Assembly (NCBI GenBank): GCA_951799425.1 | Contig: OX637397.1 | Location: 20,899,064-20,963,063, forward strand | Origin: Ilex aquifolium | Lineage: Eukaryota > Streptophyta > Magnoliopsida > Aquifoliales > Aquifoliaceae | Length of the DNA stretch: 64,000 nucleotides | Direction: 5' to 3' | Shown: positions 48,167 to 59,830 of the stretch, piece by piece | How positions within the stretch are numbered: the first letter of the stretch is position 1 | Layout of the letters: every line of letters begins with the position of its first letter | Notes under the pieces: generated by a model | Database searches by the model: none | Told to the model about the DNA's origin: nothing | Seen by the model: only the letters and a program-made list of their open reading frames with translations | Program-made: the position numbers and the translations under genes

Positions 48167-49931
48167 CCATTCACGTGAGTGCTTTGCTAAGTTGGATCAG
48201 AGCTTTGGAGAGCTCAACTAAGGCGTCGAAGACGTTTGAGCTCAAGGCTGCCGAGCTAACTTTTGCCAATGATGACCTTAAAGCTCAGGTTCAGGACATG
48301 TAGGCACATGTGGAGAGGCAATCTTCTGTTATTAAGGGATTGTAGGCCGAGAAAGAGAGAATCAAGGATGGAGACAAGAAGAACGAGGAGGAGCTCAAGA
48401 AGACCAAGGAGGAGCTCAGACTGAAAATTAAAGACTAGGTTAAGGCTCTCAAAGAGGCCTTCGAGGCTTTGGATTCTTATGTGGACATGAAGAGGGAATA
48501 TGACGTTCTGGCTGAAGCAAGTGACACTCTTCGGAAAGAACTTGAGGTGGAGAGAGTTGTTGTTAAACAGAAAGATGCTCTGGTTGCCAAGCTGGTAGAT
48601 GATGTCACCACCAAGTGGACTACTGGGTACCTTGCTTTCCAAGGCCAAGCTATACGGGCGTATCTAGACTTGGACTTTGATTTTGATCCTCCTTCAGATG
48701 AGGAGGAGGAGGTGCCGAATGTTGAAAAAGAGGCTGAGGATTTAGCTCCCTCTACTTCTTAGCTTACTCCTAGAGGTGTTGAGGTGCCTACCACTTCTGT
48801 CGAGGTCCTTGCCCATGTGATTTCTTCTACTTTGGCCATCTCTGCAGCTCTTGACCCCGCATCAACTTCTACCATATGAATTGTTGAACTGCCTGTCGTT
48901 CCTGCTGATGCGTCTACTGGTGTTCCTGTTTCTGGTGATGACCTTGCCGACCTTGCAGCTCAGGCTTCTGGGTTGACTTTTCCACCAGTTGGAGTTGAGG
49001 CTCCTACTCCTGTTCTTCCTGAGGTTCCTCTCCCTTTAGCTGATCTTGGATATTCTAGCTTCTCTTTCTACCGCTGAGCTGCCAGACGTTTCTTCTGCTC
49101 CTACTACAGAGACTTAGGATTTTTTTAGGAACTCCTGCTTATTGTGTGTCATTTTTTTTTATACCTTGTATTCGTCTTCATTTGGGAAATGTAAATATTT
49201 CTTGTACTTTGCTTTTCGAATTGCTATATTTCTGATTGTTGTACTACTGTGCTCTTGCATCTTCTCTATTCCCTTTGCCCCTTACTTCGAGGAAGACTTA
49301 GTTCTTCTTGAAGTAGATTTGCTAGGTTCGGAGAAGCTGAATAGCTGAAGAGCTAAAGAACTATTGAGTTGAGTGGCTGAGGCCTTAACCTTGGAGGGCT
49401 CATTCTTATGAACTCAGAAGCCTGTGAGCTGAAGTGCTCATCTTTATGTCGAAGAACCTCATATTCCCTCAAGTTGTGGAGAGCTTAGCCTTGGTGAACC
49501 AATAGGTTTATTCTTGGAGAATTCAACTTCCTGAGCCGAAGATTTCAGCCTACTTTTCTGCTTATATCAGGCTGAAGGACACATTCGTGGGCAGAACTGA
49601 TCTGCTTTTGTCTGAGCTGATCTTACCAAAGCTGAGCTACCTATCTAAGCTCTAGATTTTTGGTATGAAAAGTGATAATCTGATTCATTATTCACGCCCA
49701 CCTACCTTCTTAAAGTGCCTCAACTGTAATGATTATAGAAATGCAAAGAGCCGCTCGTTCATCTTCATACATTTCTTGTCCCTTAAAATTCGAGATTCCC
49801 TAATGTTTCCATAAAATTTGGGATTTCTTTGTTATCTACTGATCTTGAATTGCCTGCAAATCTTGGGATCACATTTCTCGTTCTTCCTAAATTTCTTTTT
49901 CTTTGCGCTCTTTGTCTCTCTTCTAGTTTCC

Positions 49932-50990
49932 ATGGCTTTCTCTCTTACTCCCTTGTTCAAACAACGAGCTCAAGCCACATTTGACATGAGGTGTCACTCC
50001 AACTTCTTGGTTCCTTTTTTGGTTACCACTACAGAATTAGAAGAAATCAAAAGGCGATACGTTCTGTCTGCTGACTTACTCCTTCGAGTCCCCACCCTTG
50101 ATGAGCCTTGTAACTTTCTTCCCCCATAAGAAATTTGCTTCTTTGAAGGTTCTTTCGAGATGGGACTTCGTCTGCCCATCCATCCTTCTATTGGGTGGAT
50201 TCTTGCTTTCTTTGGGTTATGCCCCTCTCGCCTCTCTCTTGAAGGGTGGGGTGCTAACAATGAATTCCCTATTGTTGTCGAGTTCCTCTATTTCTATGAG
50301 CTTGATGAGGACAAGCTCCATTGCTTTAGCTGCTTAAGATGGAGGCGCCACTTTGACCCCCCACTGGTCCTCGATGTTCCCAATTCTCCTGAAGGATGGG
50401 CTCAACGCTTTTTCTTTGCCTTTGAAGATTCTTGGAGGTCTGTCAAGCAGCGTTGCACGCGTTCCCGAGTCCCCTGTTCTTGGGGACGCTTTTCTCACAG
50501 AGGTAGAGGCTTAGAATTACTTATGTTATAATCGTGGTGATTGGTTCTTATTGCACTTCTACTGTGCAGGTACTCCCAGTTTGATCCCCACAGAGCTGGT
50601 GAGGGTTAGCCAAGTGGCTCATGTTGAGTCTGCCCCTTTTTCAATGCTCGTTACCCTGCATAACCTCTTTGTGTTCAGTTCTATTGCTGCTGCTTTGTAA
50701 TTTGCCACATTCCCTCTCTCTCCTAACTCTTCTTTTGCTGAATCAGATGAGGACGGGGACGTTGCTACATCTTCGAGAAAACCTAGGAGGAGTGACTTTT
50801 CTTCTTAGTTGTCTGACTTCCCTTTTGATGATATTCTATTTTCTGCTGCTGAGCTGAAACTTTCAGAGCTAGTCACTAAAGTAGAGAAGGAATGTGACGA
50901 GCTGAAGGAAGAGAGCGCTCGTCTGTAAGCTTTGAATGCTCGCTTGAAAAAGGAGATAACTGAGTTAAAGAGGAGGCATGGAAGGGCTTA
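49932..50990 (+). pseudogene. Antisense gene 2 of element B
   Basis: Counterpart of 30255-31327 in element A. Motifs: LRVPTLDEPCN near 50085, GLRLPIHPSIGWILAFFGLC near 50162, EFLYFYELDEDKL near 50280 and LDVPNSPEGWAQRFFFAFED near 50370. An intron-like interval follows (acceptor CTACTGTGCAG near 50569), then an acidic, Ser-rich segment and a coiled-coil end. The PF04195-type resemblance and the shared layout suggest that genes 1 and 2 are ancient duplicates. Several breaks. A poly-T run (near 50999-51017) follows. Confidence 0.65.
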
Positions 50991-51104
50991 GGACCTTTTT
51001 TTTTTTTTTTTTTTTTTCTTTTACCCCATCACGTTGATGAATAAGAATCTCTTTTTCCTGGCCTGTTTATTTCCTTGTGATTTTGCTCTGTTTGGTTGCC
51101 ATGT

Positions 51105-51206
51105 TTATGAGCTCATGAGCTGAAGAGCTCATTTTTTATTTATGAGTTGAAAAGCTCATCGTTTGTTTATGAGCTGAAGAGCTCATCGTTTGTTTATGAG
51201 CTAAAG
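51105..51206. repeat. Short palindromic tandem repeat of element B
   Basis: Three to four units of about 29 bp with the core ATGAGCTGAAGAGCTCAT, at the position that holds the 12-copy array in element A (31563-31889). Confidence 0.85.
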
Positions 51207-54200
51207 ATGGAGTCTCGATGGGCTGAGCTGAAATTTGTTATTTTATTGAAGATAGCCTTCTTACAAAAGTTTACTGAAAAAAACCTTTTCAAAATTTCTG
51301 TGTTCCAAGAGAGAGGTGGGACTTTTCCTTCTTTCGTTTGCAACTCGTAGTTCCCAAGTCTGATTACCCTTGAGATGATGTAAGAACCTTCCCAATTGGG
51401 TCCTAGCTTCCCATGTGCAGGATCCTTTCTCGCAGGGAGAAGCTTTTTGAGTACTAGGTCGCCGACTTTGAGACCTTTATGTCTGACCCTTTTGTTGTAG
51501 TACCTAGCCGTTCTCCTTTGATAACTCATAATACGTTGCAAGGCCTTGTCCCTTTTTTCATCTAGGAGGTCAAGATTTAGCAGAAGTGACTCGTCATTAC
51601 GCTCTGGCTCTGAGAAATCAGCCCTGGGGGATGGAATGTCGACCTCTACAGGTGCCACTGCTTCGATTCCAAACGCTAAAGCGAATGTTGTTTCTTGAGT
51701 TGATCTGGAAGTGGTTCTGTAAGCCCATAGTACTTCTAGGATTTTCTCTACCCATTTCCCTTTTAGAACTTCTAGCTTGGTCTTCCGAGCTAATTTCACA
51801 GTTCGGATGGTCACCTTTGCTTGCCCGTTGGATTTAGGATAAGCTGGGGCTGAGAAGTAATTTTTTATTCCTAGCTCGGCGCAGAACTTCTTGAACTTAG
51901 GATTGTCAAACTGTTTCCCATTGTCGGAGATGATTGCCCTGGGTATTCCAAACCTATAGACTATAGATTTCTAAGTAAAGTTTTGAACCTTTTGTTCTGT
52001 GATTGTTGCTAAGGGCTCCACATCTGCCCATTTGGTGAAATAATCCACCCCAATAATGGCGAACTTACACTGTCCAGTACTAGCGGGAAGTGGCCCAAGT
52101 ATGTCTAGGCCCCATTGTTGGAAAGGTCAGGGGCTTACCACCGAGGTTAGGAGCTCTGGTGGGCAATGAGGGATGTTGGCGTGTATCAGGCAGACCTTAC
52201 ATCTTTTGGCCACATCTGTAGCGTCTTTGAGTATAGTGGGCCAAAAGTACTCTTACTTAGTACCTTTCCTGCTAGGGCTCATGCTTTGATATGATTACCG
52301 CAAATTCCCTCGTGGATTTCCTTGAGTCTGTAGTTAGCATCCTTGTCTCCTACACATTTAAGGAAGTTCAACAGTGTGTTTTTTCCTATGCCAAAAAGCT
52401 GTAGGAAGCATAGAGCAAACTTCTTGTTCTATTTTTTCTTTGAATTGGTTAATTCTTTCAGTAAGAATTGGATTTTTTAATTGTTCTTGAATCCTTTGGT
52501 GAATAATTTCTTCTTTTAAAAATTTTACTTGATTTATTTTTCTAAGATACTTAGAGACAGATTCATCTTTAAGCTGCCTTAAATCTTTTACTTCAGGTTT
52601 GAGAAGAAATTTGAATTTTACTGGTTGATTCAAGGGTTGAGTGGATAAACCTTCATTATCTATTGTGAATGGAGTTAATAGATAGATAAAAGGTAATCCT
52701 AAAATTACTTCATCAGTCATATCTTTAACAAGAATAAAAGATGTTTTAAAGCAAACATTATCTTGGCAGATATGGGCTTTAGGTAATTTATACTCAACAT
52801 TCATTTTACTGCCATTGGCAGATCTTAGTTGATGCATAGTTTTTTCGTAAAACTTGGTTGGAATTAAACCTTCTTGGATACAATTCACATCTGCTCCTGT
52901 GTCAATAAGAGCAACAGTATTGAGAATAAAATCATCACTGATTATGAGTTTTATATGAAAATACCATTTTTGTAACTTAATTTCTTTGATTGAATTGATC
53001 TGATTATCAGTTGGTAGACACCCATCTTGCGATGGCAGCTTCGTTAAACCTGCAGTTTCTAATACACCGGAGGTCGTAGGTATCCGCTGGGAAAGTGTCT
53101 TAGTTGAAGTTTCAGATTCATTATCAGATTGATTATTATCTGGGGACATTGTTAAAAGACTCAGTTTTTCAGCAAGATCTTTATCTTGGGCTTTTAAGTC
53201 TTTTATTTCAATTTTTATTTTATTAATTTCACTGTAAAGATCAGGTAAAGTTAATTCCTTTTTCTTTTCTTTACTGAATCTTTCCATTGTTTTATTAAGG
53301 AGAGGTGATGAAGCCTCGCTTATACAGATTTCCTTGTAGAATCGTGAATCTGGATGACCCGACTCTTATCTTTACGGCCTCTTTGGAATCTTCTAGCAAG
53401 GTTCCATTCTGAAGATACTTCCTAATTGAGTCCATCTAGCTTGGCGGGGCCAATATAGGGAACACCTCTTTGCCTTTATGACTTACAGATAGTTCAGCTA
53501 GGTGTTCAACTGGGATTACCCTATCCAAGTTTTCCTGGGAAGATGTAGCCAGCATTGCCAAAGCGTCTGCTCGTGAATTCTCAGCTGTAGGGACATGCTT
53601 GACTTTGACTTGCACGAATTTTCTCATCAGTTCCCTCACCTTTTTTAGGTATAGGATCATTCTCTCTCCCTTAGCCTCATAGGTCTCTTCTATTTGCTTT
53701 ACCACGAGCTGGGAGTCGTTGTAGATCTTGAGCTGTTCTGCCTCCATTAAGTGAGCCATATTGAGTCCAGCGATGACAGTTTCATGTTCTGCTTCGTTGT
53801 TCGAAGTCTTGAATCCGAATCTGAGAGCATACTCGACGTCTATTCCATCTGCGAAGGTCAGAATCAACCCTGCACTACTCATTGGGCGTTGGCAGCTCCA
53901 TCTATTGAAAGCTTCCATGTAGGGAGGTCAGGTACTAGCTAGGTTGGTTCCAAAGTTACTTCTGTGGCTGTAGTGAAATATGCGATAAAATCTGTCAGAA
54001 TATGCCCTTTGATAGCGACTCTGGGTTTTTGTCTGATATCGAACTCACTGAGCTCTATGGCCCATTTGACCAATCTCTCTAAAGATTCCGGTTTATGCAA
54101 TACCTGCTTCATTGGCAGGTCTATTGGGATCTTAATGGTGTGAGCCTTGAAGTATGGTCTGAGCCTTCTTGCAGTCGTAACCAGAGCTAAGATAAGTTTT

Positions 54201-57200
54201 TCCATCTTTGGATATCTCTCATCTGCCCCTCTCAGAGCTTTGCTACAATAGTAAACTGGTTGCTGAACTCTGTCTCGCTCTCTTACCAGTGCTGCGCTGG
54301 TTGAGAAATTCGAAACAGCGAGGTAGAGGGTGAACACTTCCCCCTCCAAAGGACTTATTAGAACTGGGGGTGAACTCAAATAATTTTTAAGGGCTCTGAA
54401 TACTTCTTCACATCGGGTATCCCATTGGAACGCCTTTTTTAAGATTTGGAAGAAAGGTTGACACTTGTCGCTTGGCCTGGACATAAAGCGACTCAAAGCT
54501 GTTATTCTTCCTGTAAGGCATAGGACCTCTGTAGTGTTGGAGGGAGGCTGCATGTCTATTATTGCTTTGACTTTCTCTGGGTTAGCCTCGATTCCTTTGC
54601 AGTTGACTATGAAGCCAAGGAATTTCCCGGCTGAGACCCCAAAAGCGCACTTAGTTGGATTAAGCTTCATCTGGTATTTCCTAAGGATTTGAAAGGATTC
54701 CTCGAGGTGCTCGATATGGAGCTCGGCTTTTAATGATTTCATACGCATGTCATCAATGTACACTTTAATTGAAGACCCAATCTATTTTTGGAACATTCGG
54801 TTTACTAGATGTTGATATGTAGCTCTAGCATTCTTCAATCCGAATGGCATGACTTGGTAACAATATGTTCCCTGCTCAGTTACAAATGAAGTCTTCTCCT
54901 GGTCATTGAGGTCCATTCTGATTTGATTATACCTTGAGAAGGCGTCCATGAAGCTGAGGAGCTCGTGTCCCGCAGTGGTGTCTACGATCAAGTCTATCCG
55001 AGGTAGTGGGAAACTATCCTTGGGGCAAGCTCAATTCAGATCGGTGAATTTGATGCAGAGGCGCCATTTGTCATTGGCTTTTTTGATGAGGACCACGTTA
55101 GCTAACCAGGTCGGGTAGTTAACTTCCCTTATGGGTTTGGCGTGGAAAAGTTTGCTGACTTCCTCATTGATCGCCTTTTGGCATTCTGGGGCAAAGCTTC
55201 TTCGTTTCTGCTTGATGGGCTTACAGGTCGGGTTCACGCTAAGCTTGTGCATGATGAATGAGGGTTCAATTCCCTGCATATCTTCTTGTTTGCAAGCAAA
55301 TACCCCTATATTCCTTTTTTAAGGAACTGAACAAGGAGGTCTCTGAGCTCTGTAGGCAACTTCGACCCTACGTACACCGTATACTCCGTCTCTTCGTCAA
55401 GCTGGATCGGCTCTAGCTCTTCTGAGGGCGTAGGTCTTGAATCCATCTCATCCCTCATGTCCAGCTCATCCAACTGGATGGTTTCAATCTCCTTCCTTCT
55501 CATTGATGCCATATAGCATTCCCTCACCACTCGCTGGTCTCCTCGGACCATTCCAATGCCGTTTTCAGTGAGAAATTTTATAACCAGGTGATATGCGAAG
55601 GGGATGGCTCTCATGAAATTAAGGGAAGGCCTTCCCAACAGAACATTGTATGCCGAGGGCGCATCAACTACTAGGAATTTTACCATGGTGGTGGATTGGC
55701 AGGGCAGGCTTCCCAAGGTGAGGATGAGTTGGATTGACCCTAGGGGCAGTACTCTCTCCCATGAGTAAAAGATTAGTTCTCACTGGCTCAAGCTTGTCCC
55801 TGCCTATGTCCATCTTGTCGAAGACGGATATGTATATAATGTCGGCAGAGCTCCCGTTATCGATTAAGACTCGATGAACGGTTCTGTTAGCAATTATTGT
55901 CTTTACCACCAAGGGATCATCATGGGGTGCTGGTACCCCTCCAGGTATGCATCTGAGAAAGTGATTTCCAAGTCCATCCTAGGTGTCTTGGTCACAGTTT
56001 GTACCTCAAATATTTCCTCGGTCCTTAACCTACACATGTGTGTTTTCCTGGCTGAGCTGGTTTCCCCTCCACCAGCGAATCCTCCAGAAATCATTCTGAT
56101 CTCTCCCATTGGCTGTTGGTGTTGTGCAGGAGTTTGCTGCTGAGGTGCTGGAGGAGGGTGAGCTCTGTTCTGATTATCATGCGCCACAAAGTGACTCAGC
56201 TGCCCTCGTTGAATCAGGAACTCGATTTCCTTTTTCAACTAGATGCAATAATCAGTGAGGTGGCCATGGTCCTTGTGGTACTCACAATACTTGGTCACAT
56301 CTCTTTTTGCTGGGTCTACCTTCATCCGAGGTGGCCACCTTAGGAATTTTTCATTCTGAACTTTATAGAGAATTTGGGATATTGTGGCTGTGAGTGGAGT
56401 GAGTTGTCAAGGTGCATACATCGACTGTAATTCTAGCTACGGAGGACCTAGGCGATCCCTGACATCTCCTCTCCTTTTGGGGGAGCGATCTCTGTCTCTT
56501 CTTGGTGACCTGTCTCGGCTTTTTTCTTTTCTGGGACTTCGATCCCTCTTCTTCTCTTCCTTTTTCATTTTTCCTTTTTCCTTTTTCCTTTTTCTTGTTC
56601 GCCATTAATGTATTTTTCTGCCTTGGCAAGCACCTCTGCCATACTGGCTTGTGGGTTCTTAGATATGGAAAATATTAAGTCTTTCGACTATACTCCTAAC
56701 CTAGTGATGAAAGCAGTGATGACGAATTTTTCATCTGGAATGTCCACTTTCAATGATTATGAGTTGAACCTTTGGACATAAGACCGCAGGTTCTCGTTGA
56801 GTCTCTATTTTACATTCAGTAGATGGTAGCTTGATTTTTGATAGTTCCGACCTCCTAAGAAGTGTGACACAAAGGATATGGAGAGTTCTTTGAAGGAGGA
56901 GATGGACGCAGGGGCCAGCCTGTTGAACCATGCTAAGGCTGAGCCCTTCAACGTGATGGTGAAGGCTGGGCATTGTACAGGGTCTCGATACCCGTGCAAC
57001 TCCATTTGATTCTTATAGGTGTTGAGGTGATCCATGAGATCCTTTGTCCCATCAAAGATTTCCATCTGGGGCATTCTGAATTTCGGAGGAAGGGGGAAGT
57101 GCAGTACTTCAGCAGTGAATGGGGACTCAGTTTGCAGCACCAGGGTATCCATGGTTACTAGGGTCTTATCTCTCACAGCCTCCTTCATGTGGCTGTGTTC

Positions 57201-57670
57201 TTGATGCATGTCTCTGAAACGCTGTTCCCAATATTGTTCTCTTCTTTCATGTTGGAAAGGGAGGAATTCATTTTTCTCAGCTCCCCCATTCTGACTCTGT
57301 ACTTCTTCATTGTCTTCATTCTTGGGAGGTGGAGGAGGAGCACGGCCCATGACTTGGCTATGCTCATCCACTTCGTTGCCCTCCCTTAGGGGATCGAGAC
57401 ATTGATGCTCCCCTTGTTGGGGATCATCTTGGGCTGGTCGTGTCTTCTGAGGACGTTGTAAGGGCTTCACAAGTTCTTCGTTCTGTTGTAGTAGACGCTG
57501 GTTGACTAGGCGAAGAGCCTCTAGTTCGTTATTTGGAGGAAGATCCGCCATATGAGGGTTATTCTCAGTGGTGGGCAAGAAGTCTTGGAGGTTCTCTTGT
57601 TGTCTTCCACGGGTGGCTTCCTACTGGTTCTGTAATTGCTGAGGATTTAGCTGGCTTCTGCTCATATTCC
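51194..57670 (-). pseudogene. Gag-pol region of Tat element B
   Basis: Right to left: a Gln/Asn-rich gag start near 57578, gag core (PPKFRMPQMEIFDGTKDLMD and FTITLKGSALAWFNRLAPAS near 56950-57090) and basic tail; protease (HRVLIDNGSSADIIYI near 55860); reverse transcriptase (LVNRMFQK and MYIDDMRMKS near 54760, YQVMPFGLKNARATYQ near 54850); RNase H near 54300; second RNase H (ADGIDVEYALRFGFKTSNNE near 53840); and integrase with LGPNWEGSYIISRVIRLGNY near 51380. A pararetrovirus fragment sits between the second RNase H and integrase. Broken, with around ten breaks. Confidence 0.9.
52364..53300 (-). mobile_element. Endogenous pararetrovirus (Caulimoviridae) fragment
   Basis: A 937-bp insert whose minus strand is one open frame of about 310 codons, unlike the Tat sequence around it. 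The N-terminal part is a Lys/Glu-rich coiled coil (EINKIKIEIKDLKAQDKDLA). The middle is an aspartic protease of caulimovirid type: VALIDTGADVNCIQEGLIPT, then ICQDNVCFKTSFILVKD and VILGLPFIYLLTPFTIDNEG. The end reads PTAFWHRKKHTVELP, the stretch that precedes reverse transcriptase in caulimovirid polymerases. TTAAGG occurs at both junctions (52358-52363 and 53295-53300). It looks most like florendovirus or petuvirus relatives, but the genus is uncertain. A partial fossil copy. Confidence 0.85.
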
Positions 57671-57728
57671 GCGTAGAGACCATCCCTTACTGAAGGAAAG
57701 CAGTATATTTGTAATAGGAACAGTCGTT

Positions 57729-57746
57729 CCCATAGACGGCGCCAAA
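57729..57746 (-). other. Tat primer-binding site of element B
   Basis: On the minus strand it reads TTTGGCGCCGTCTATGGG, the Tat-lineage junction sequence, directly inside the 5' LTR. Confidence 0.88.
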
Positions 57747-57747
57747 C

Positions 57748-58315
57748 TAATGGTGTGTAAAACGTGGTTGAGCAGTATATATAAACAACGGTATTTGATC
57801 TAAGTTACAAGGTTCTTGGGGATAATGTGGCAATTCAAGGATAAGGGATGGATTGTACAGAAGAGTTATAGTGGTTCACCAGCTCAGGAGCTTGGCTAAT
57901 CCACTCTTCAATGGAGTCACTTGCTCCTGGGATTTGTATTGAAGATTATGAAGAAATTACACAGTATTCTTGACACGATTTTTGGTTTCTTGCCTCAAAG
58001 TGAGCACATTGTATAGTATTTATAACCTAGTTCCTAATTCTATGGGGTCTGTGGCGAGATCTTTAACTCCCTCTTGTAACATCTCACTTGATTTCAGGCG
58101 ATGGTTTAGATGGTTGAGGTTCTTGCGCTTAGACTGGCGCTTACTGCCGTTGAGGGGGAGCTTTGTGGTTGTCAGCTGTCTTCCACTCATTTTCTTTGGG
58201 GTGCAGGTCAAGGAAGCCCAAAGTCTGGACCTTTGAGCTTGGGCTCCCTTGGCTGAGCTCCCTTCCTGACCTCAATCCCCGAGCTCAAACTTGGGATTTT
58301 TCCTAGGTATCATCA
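57748..58315 (-). repeat. 5' LTR of Tat element B
   Basis: Pairs with 41742-42312 and ends GGTATCATCA before the TATAT duplication. TATTTATAA near 58018 is a candidate TATA element. Confidence 0.92.
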
Positions 58316-59830
58316 TATATATTCAAAAATAATACGAAATCTTACAATTTTATAACATGCATCAAACTTTCGTTTATTTTAAAAATTCATCTGCTGCAAT
58401 CAATGGCTTTGATCCCTTCTAATACATTTTTATTTAATTTTTAAGTGATACATCTCTCGTCATGAATGTAAGTGCAACCTAAATATATAATGGATACCGC
58501 TCTAATACACAATATGAAAATTAAGAGAAAGTCTATTAGATGGAATTCAAATAACCCATGCAAGCCTTCCCATTTTCTAAAATCCTCCCACCCACCAACC
58601 CCCTTTGGTTCAAATAGTGTTTCCTTGCTTATTTATAAAGTTTAACACTGCTGTCTTTCTATCATAGTGGTATTTGAATCCCAGTTCAAACAAAAATATT
58701 TGAATCGCATTCACTAAGTAAGAACCTCCAACCATTCTAAAAGTTTAAGTTTTTAGACTTCAAGATATGTCTCTTCATTTCTACATCATATTTAGAACAA
58801 GCATATGTAAATCTTTTACTTATTGGTGTGAAAATGAAATTTGATCACAGAAAACTGCGGCTCTAATATGATATTAACTATCATCTATTCTAAAAACCTC
58901 AATTATAAGATAAACTATAACACAAATTTACATGCTACACTTTAACACTAAGTGGCATGCACCACAACTAAGAGACATCTAGAATCCTTCTACAATTGAG
59001 CAGGGAACATACCAAGGTCGGATCCACCAAGGGGCCCACCTTGAAATTTTTTAAATTTGTTTTTACATATATAGAAATATATATGGTTGAGACATTACAA
59101 ACATATATTATATTTTCACCATCCTATTTTTACATACTTTAATTATATTTTTTTGTTAAATTAATTTTATGATTTGTCAAAATACATGTTTCGTCATTTT
59201 TATTTTGTTAAAACTCTCTTCTATTTGTCTAGATTTGCATAATTTTCGAATTTTTCTTTTCTAGGTTCTTAATATAAAATTGAAATTGCCCTATAATTTA
59301 CTAATATTTTGTACGACTAAATTTTTTATTTCTGATGCAGCAAAACAAAGGAACACAAAGAACACTATGATTCTAAGTATATATAACAAATGTATTCTGA
59401 ATCCACAGGGAAAAAGAACAAAAGAATAACTCTGAAAAAAGTATAGTATTTTATACATCTAACTCTTATTATATAAGAGGATACATATAAGAACGGCCAA
59501 AACCCTAATCGTTCCCATAATAAATGTAAAATCCATAATTATATGAAAATTACCAAAAATAGAAAATTACAATATAACTAATTAATATAAAAGCACATGT
59601 CGTCTTGAGTCCAACTCAACTGACAGCACTGGATTTGGAATCTCCTATGATTTATTATTAATTTTTGAATCCTTTCCTAAAACGGAGTTTTGAGAGCCTA
59701 AACGATGGAATTCGACCCAAAACTGAAGGAGCTCATGACAAAATGATGAGTATTGATCATTGGCCCGATCTAGATCAAACATCACTGGTCTCAATCAATT
59801 CTGAGTTCGAGCCATTTTGCGCCTCTACTA
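58316..59830. other. AT-rich intergenic DNA right of element B
   Basis: The first part is probably the continuation of the chromovirus-like LTR that element B entered. CCAAGGTCGGATCCACCAAG near 59012 resembles a hAT-type end, with no partner found. ACATGTCGTCTTGAGTCC near 59595 resembles a stretch near 19790. No gene is seen. Confidence 0.35.

Larger units (their letters stand above)
44604..49117 (+). pseudogene. Antisense gene 1 of element B
   Basis: Plus-strand gene opposite to gag-pol, split by the LTR-like insertion at 46308-48166. The first part has a Ser/Asp/Glu-rich start, then KKFCFFVTALENSLHFPTHP near 45000, GLLVFYNKHELGVP near 45135 and IIDLPSSHKGWNKFFFFVWG near 45270. These match the pattern of the plant 'putative gypsy type transposon' family (PF04195-type). 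The second part has a coiled coil (near 48340-48600) with DDVTTKWTTGYLAFQ, then an acidic and Pro/Thr/Ser-rich tail. A CTTCG|GTAAGT donor near 46211 marks an intron-like interval also present in element A. It carries several breaks. The function is unknown. Confidence 0.62.
41742..58315 (-). mobile_element. Tat-lineage Ty3/gypsy element B, 16.6 kb
   Basis: A minus-strand LTR retrotransposon with both LTRs (41742-42312 and 57748-58315), a perfect 5-bp target duplication TATAT (41737-41741 and 58316-58320), a Tat primer site and a purine tract beside the left LTR. Gag-pol runs from 57670 to 51194, and two antisense genes (44604-49117 and 49932-50990) lie in the 3' region. Its LTRs differ by roughly 9-10%, so it is several million years old. 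It hosts two LTR-like insertions and a pararetrovirus fragment, which account for about 4.4 kb of its length. Broken, with around ten breaks in gag-pol. Confidence 0.92.
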
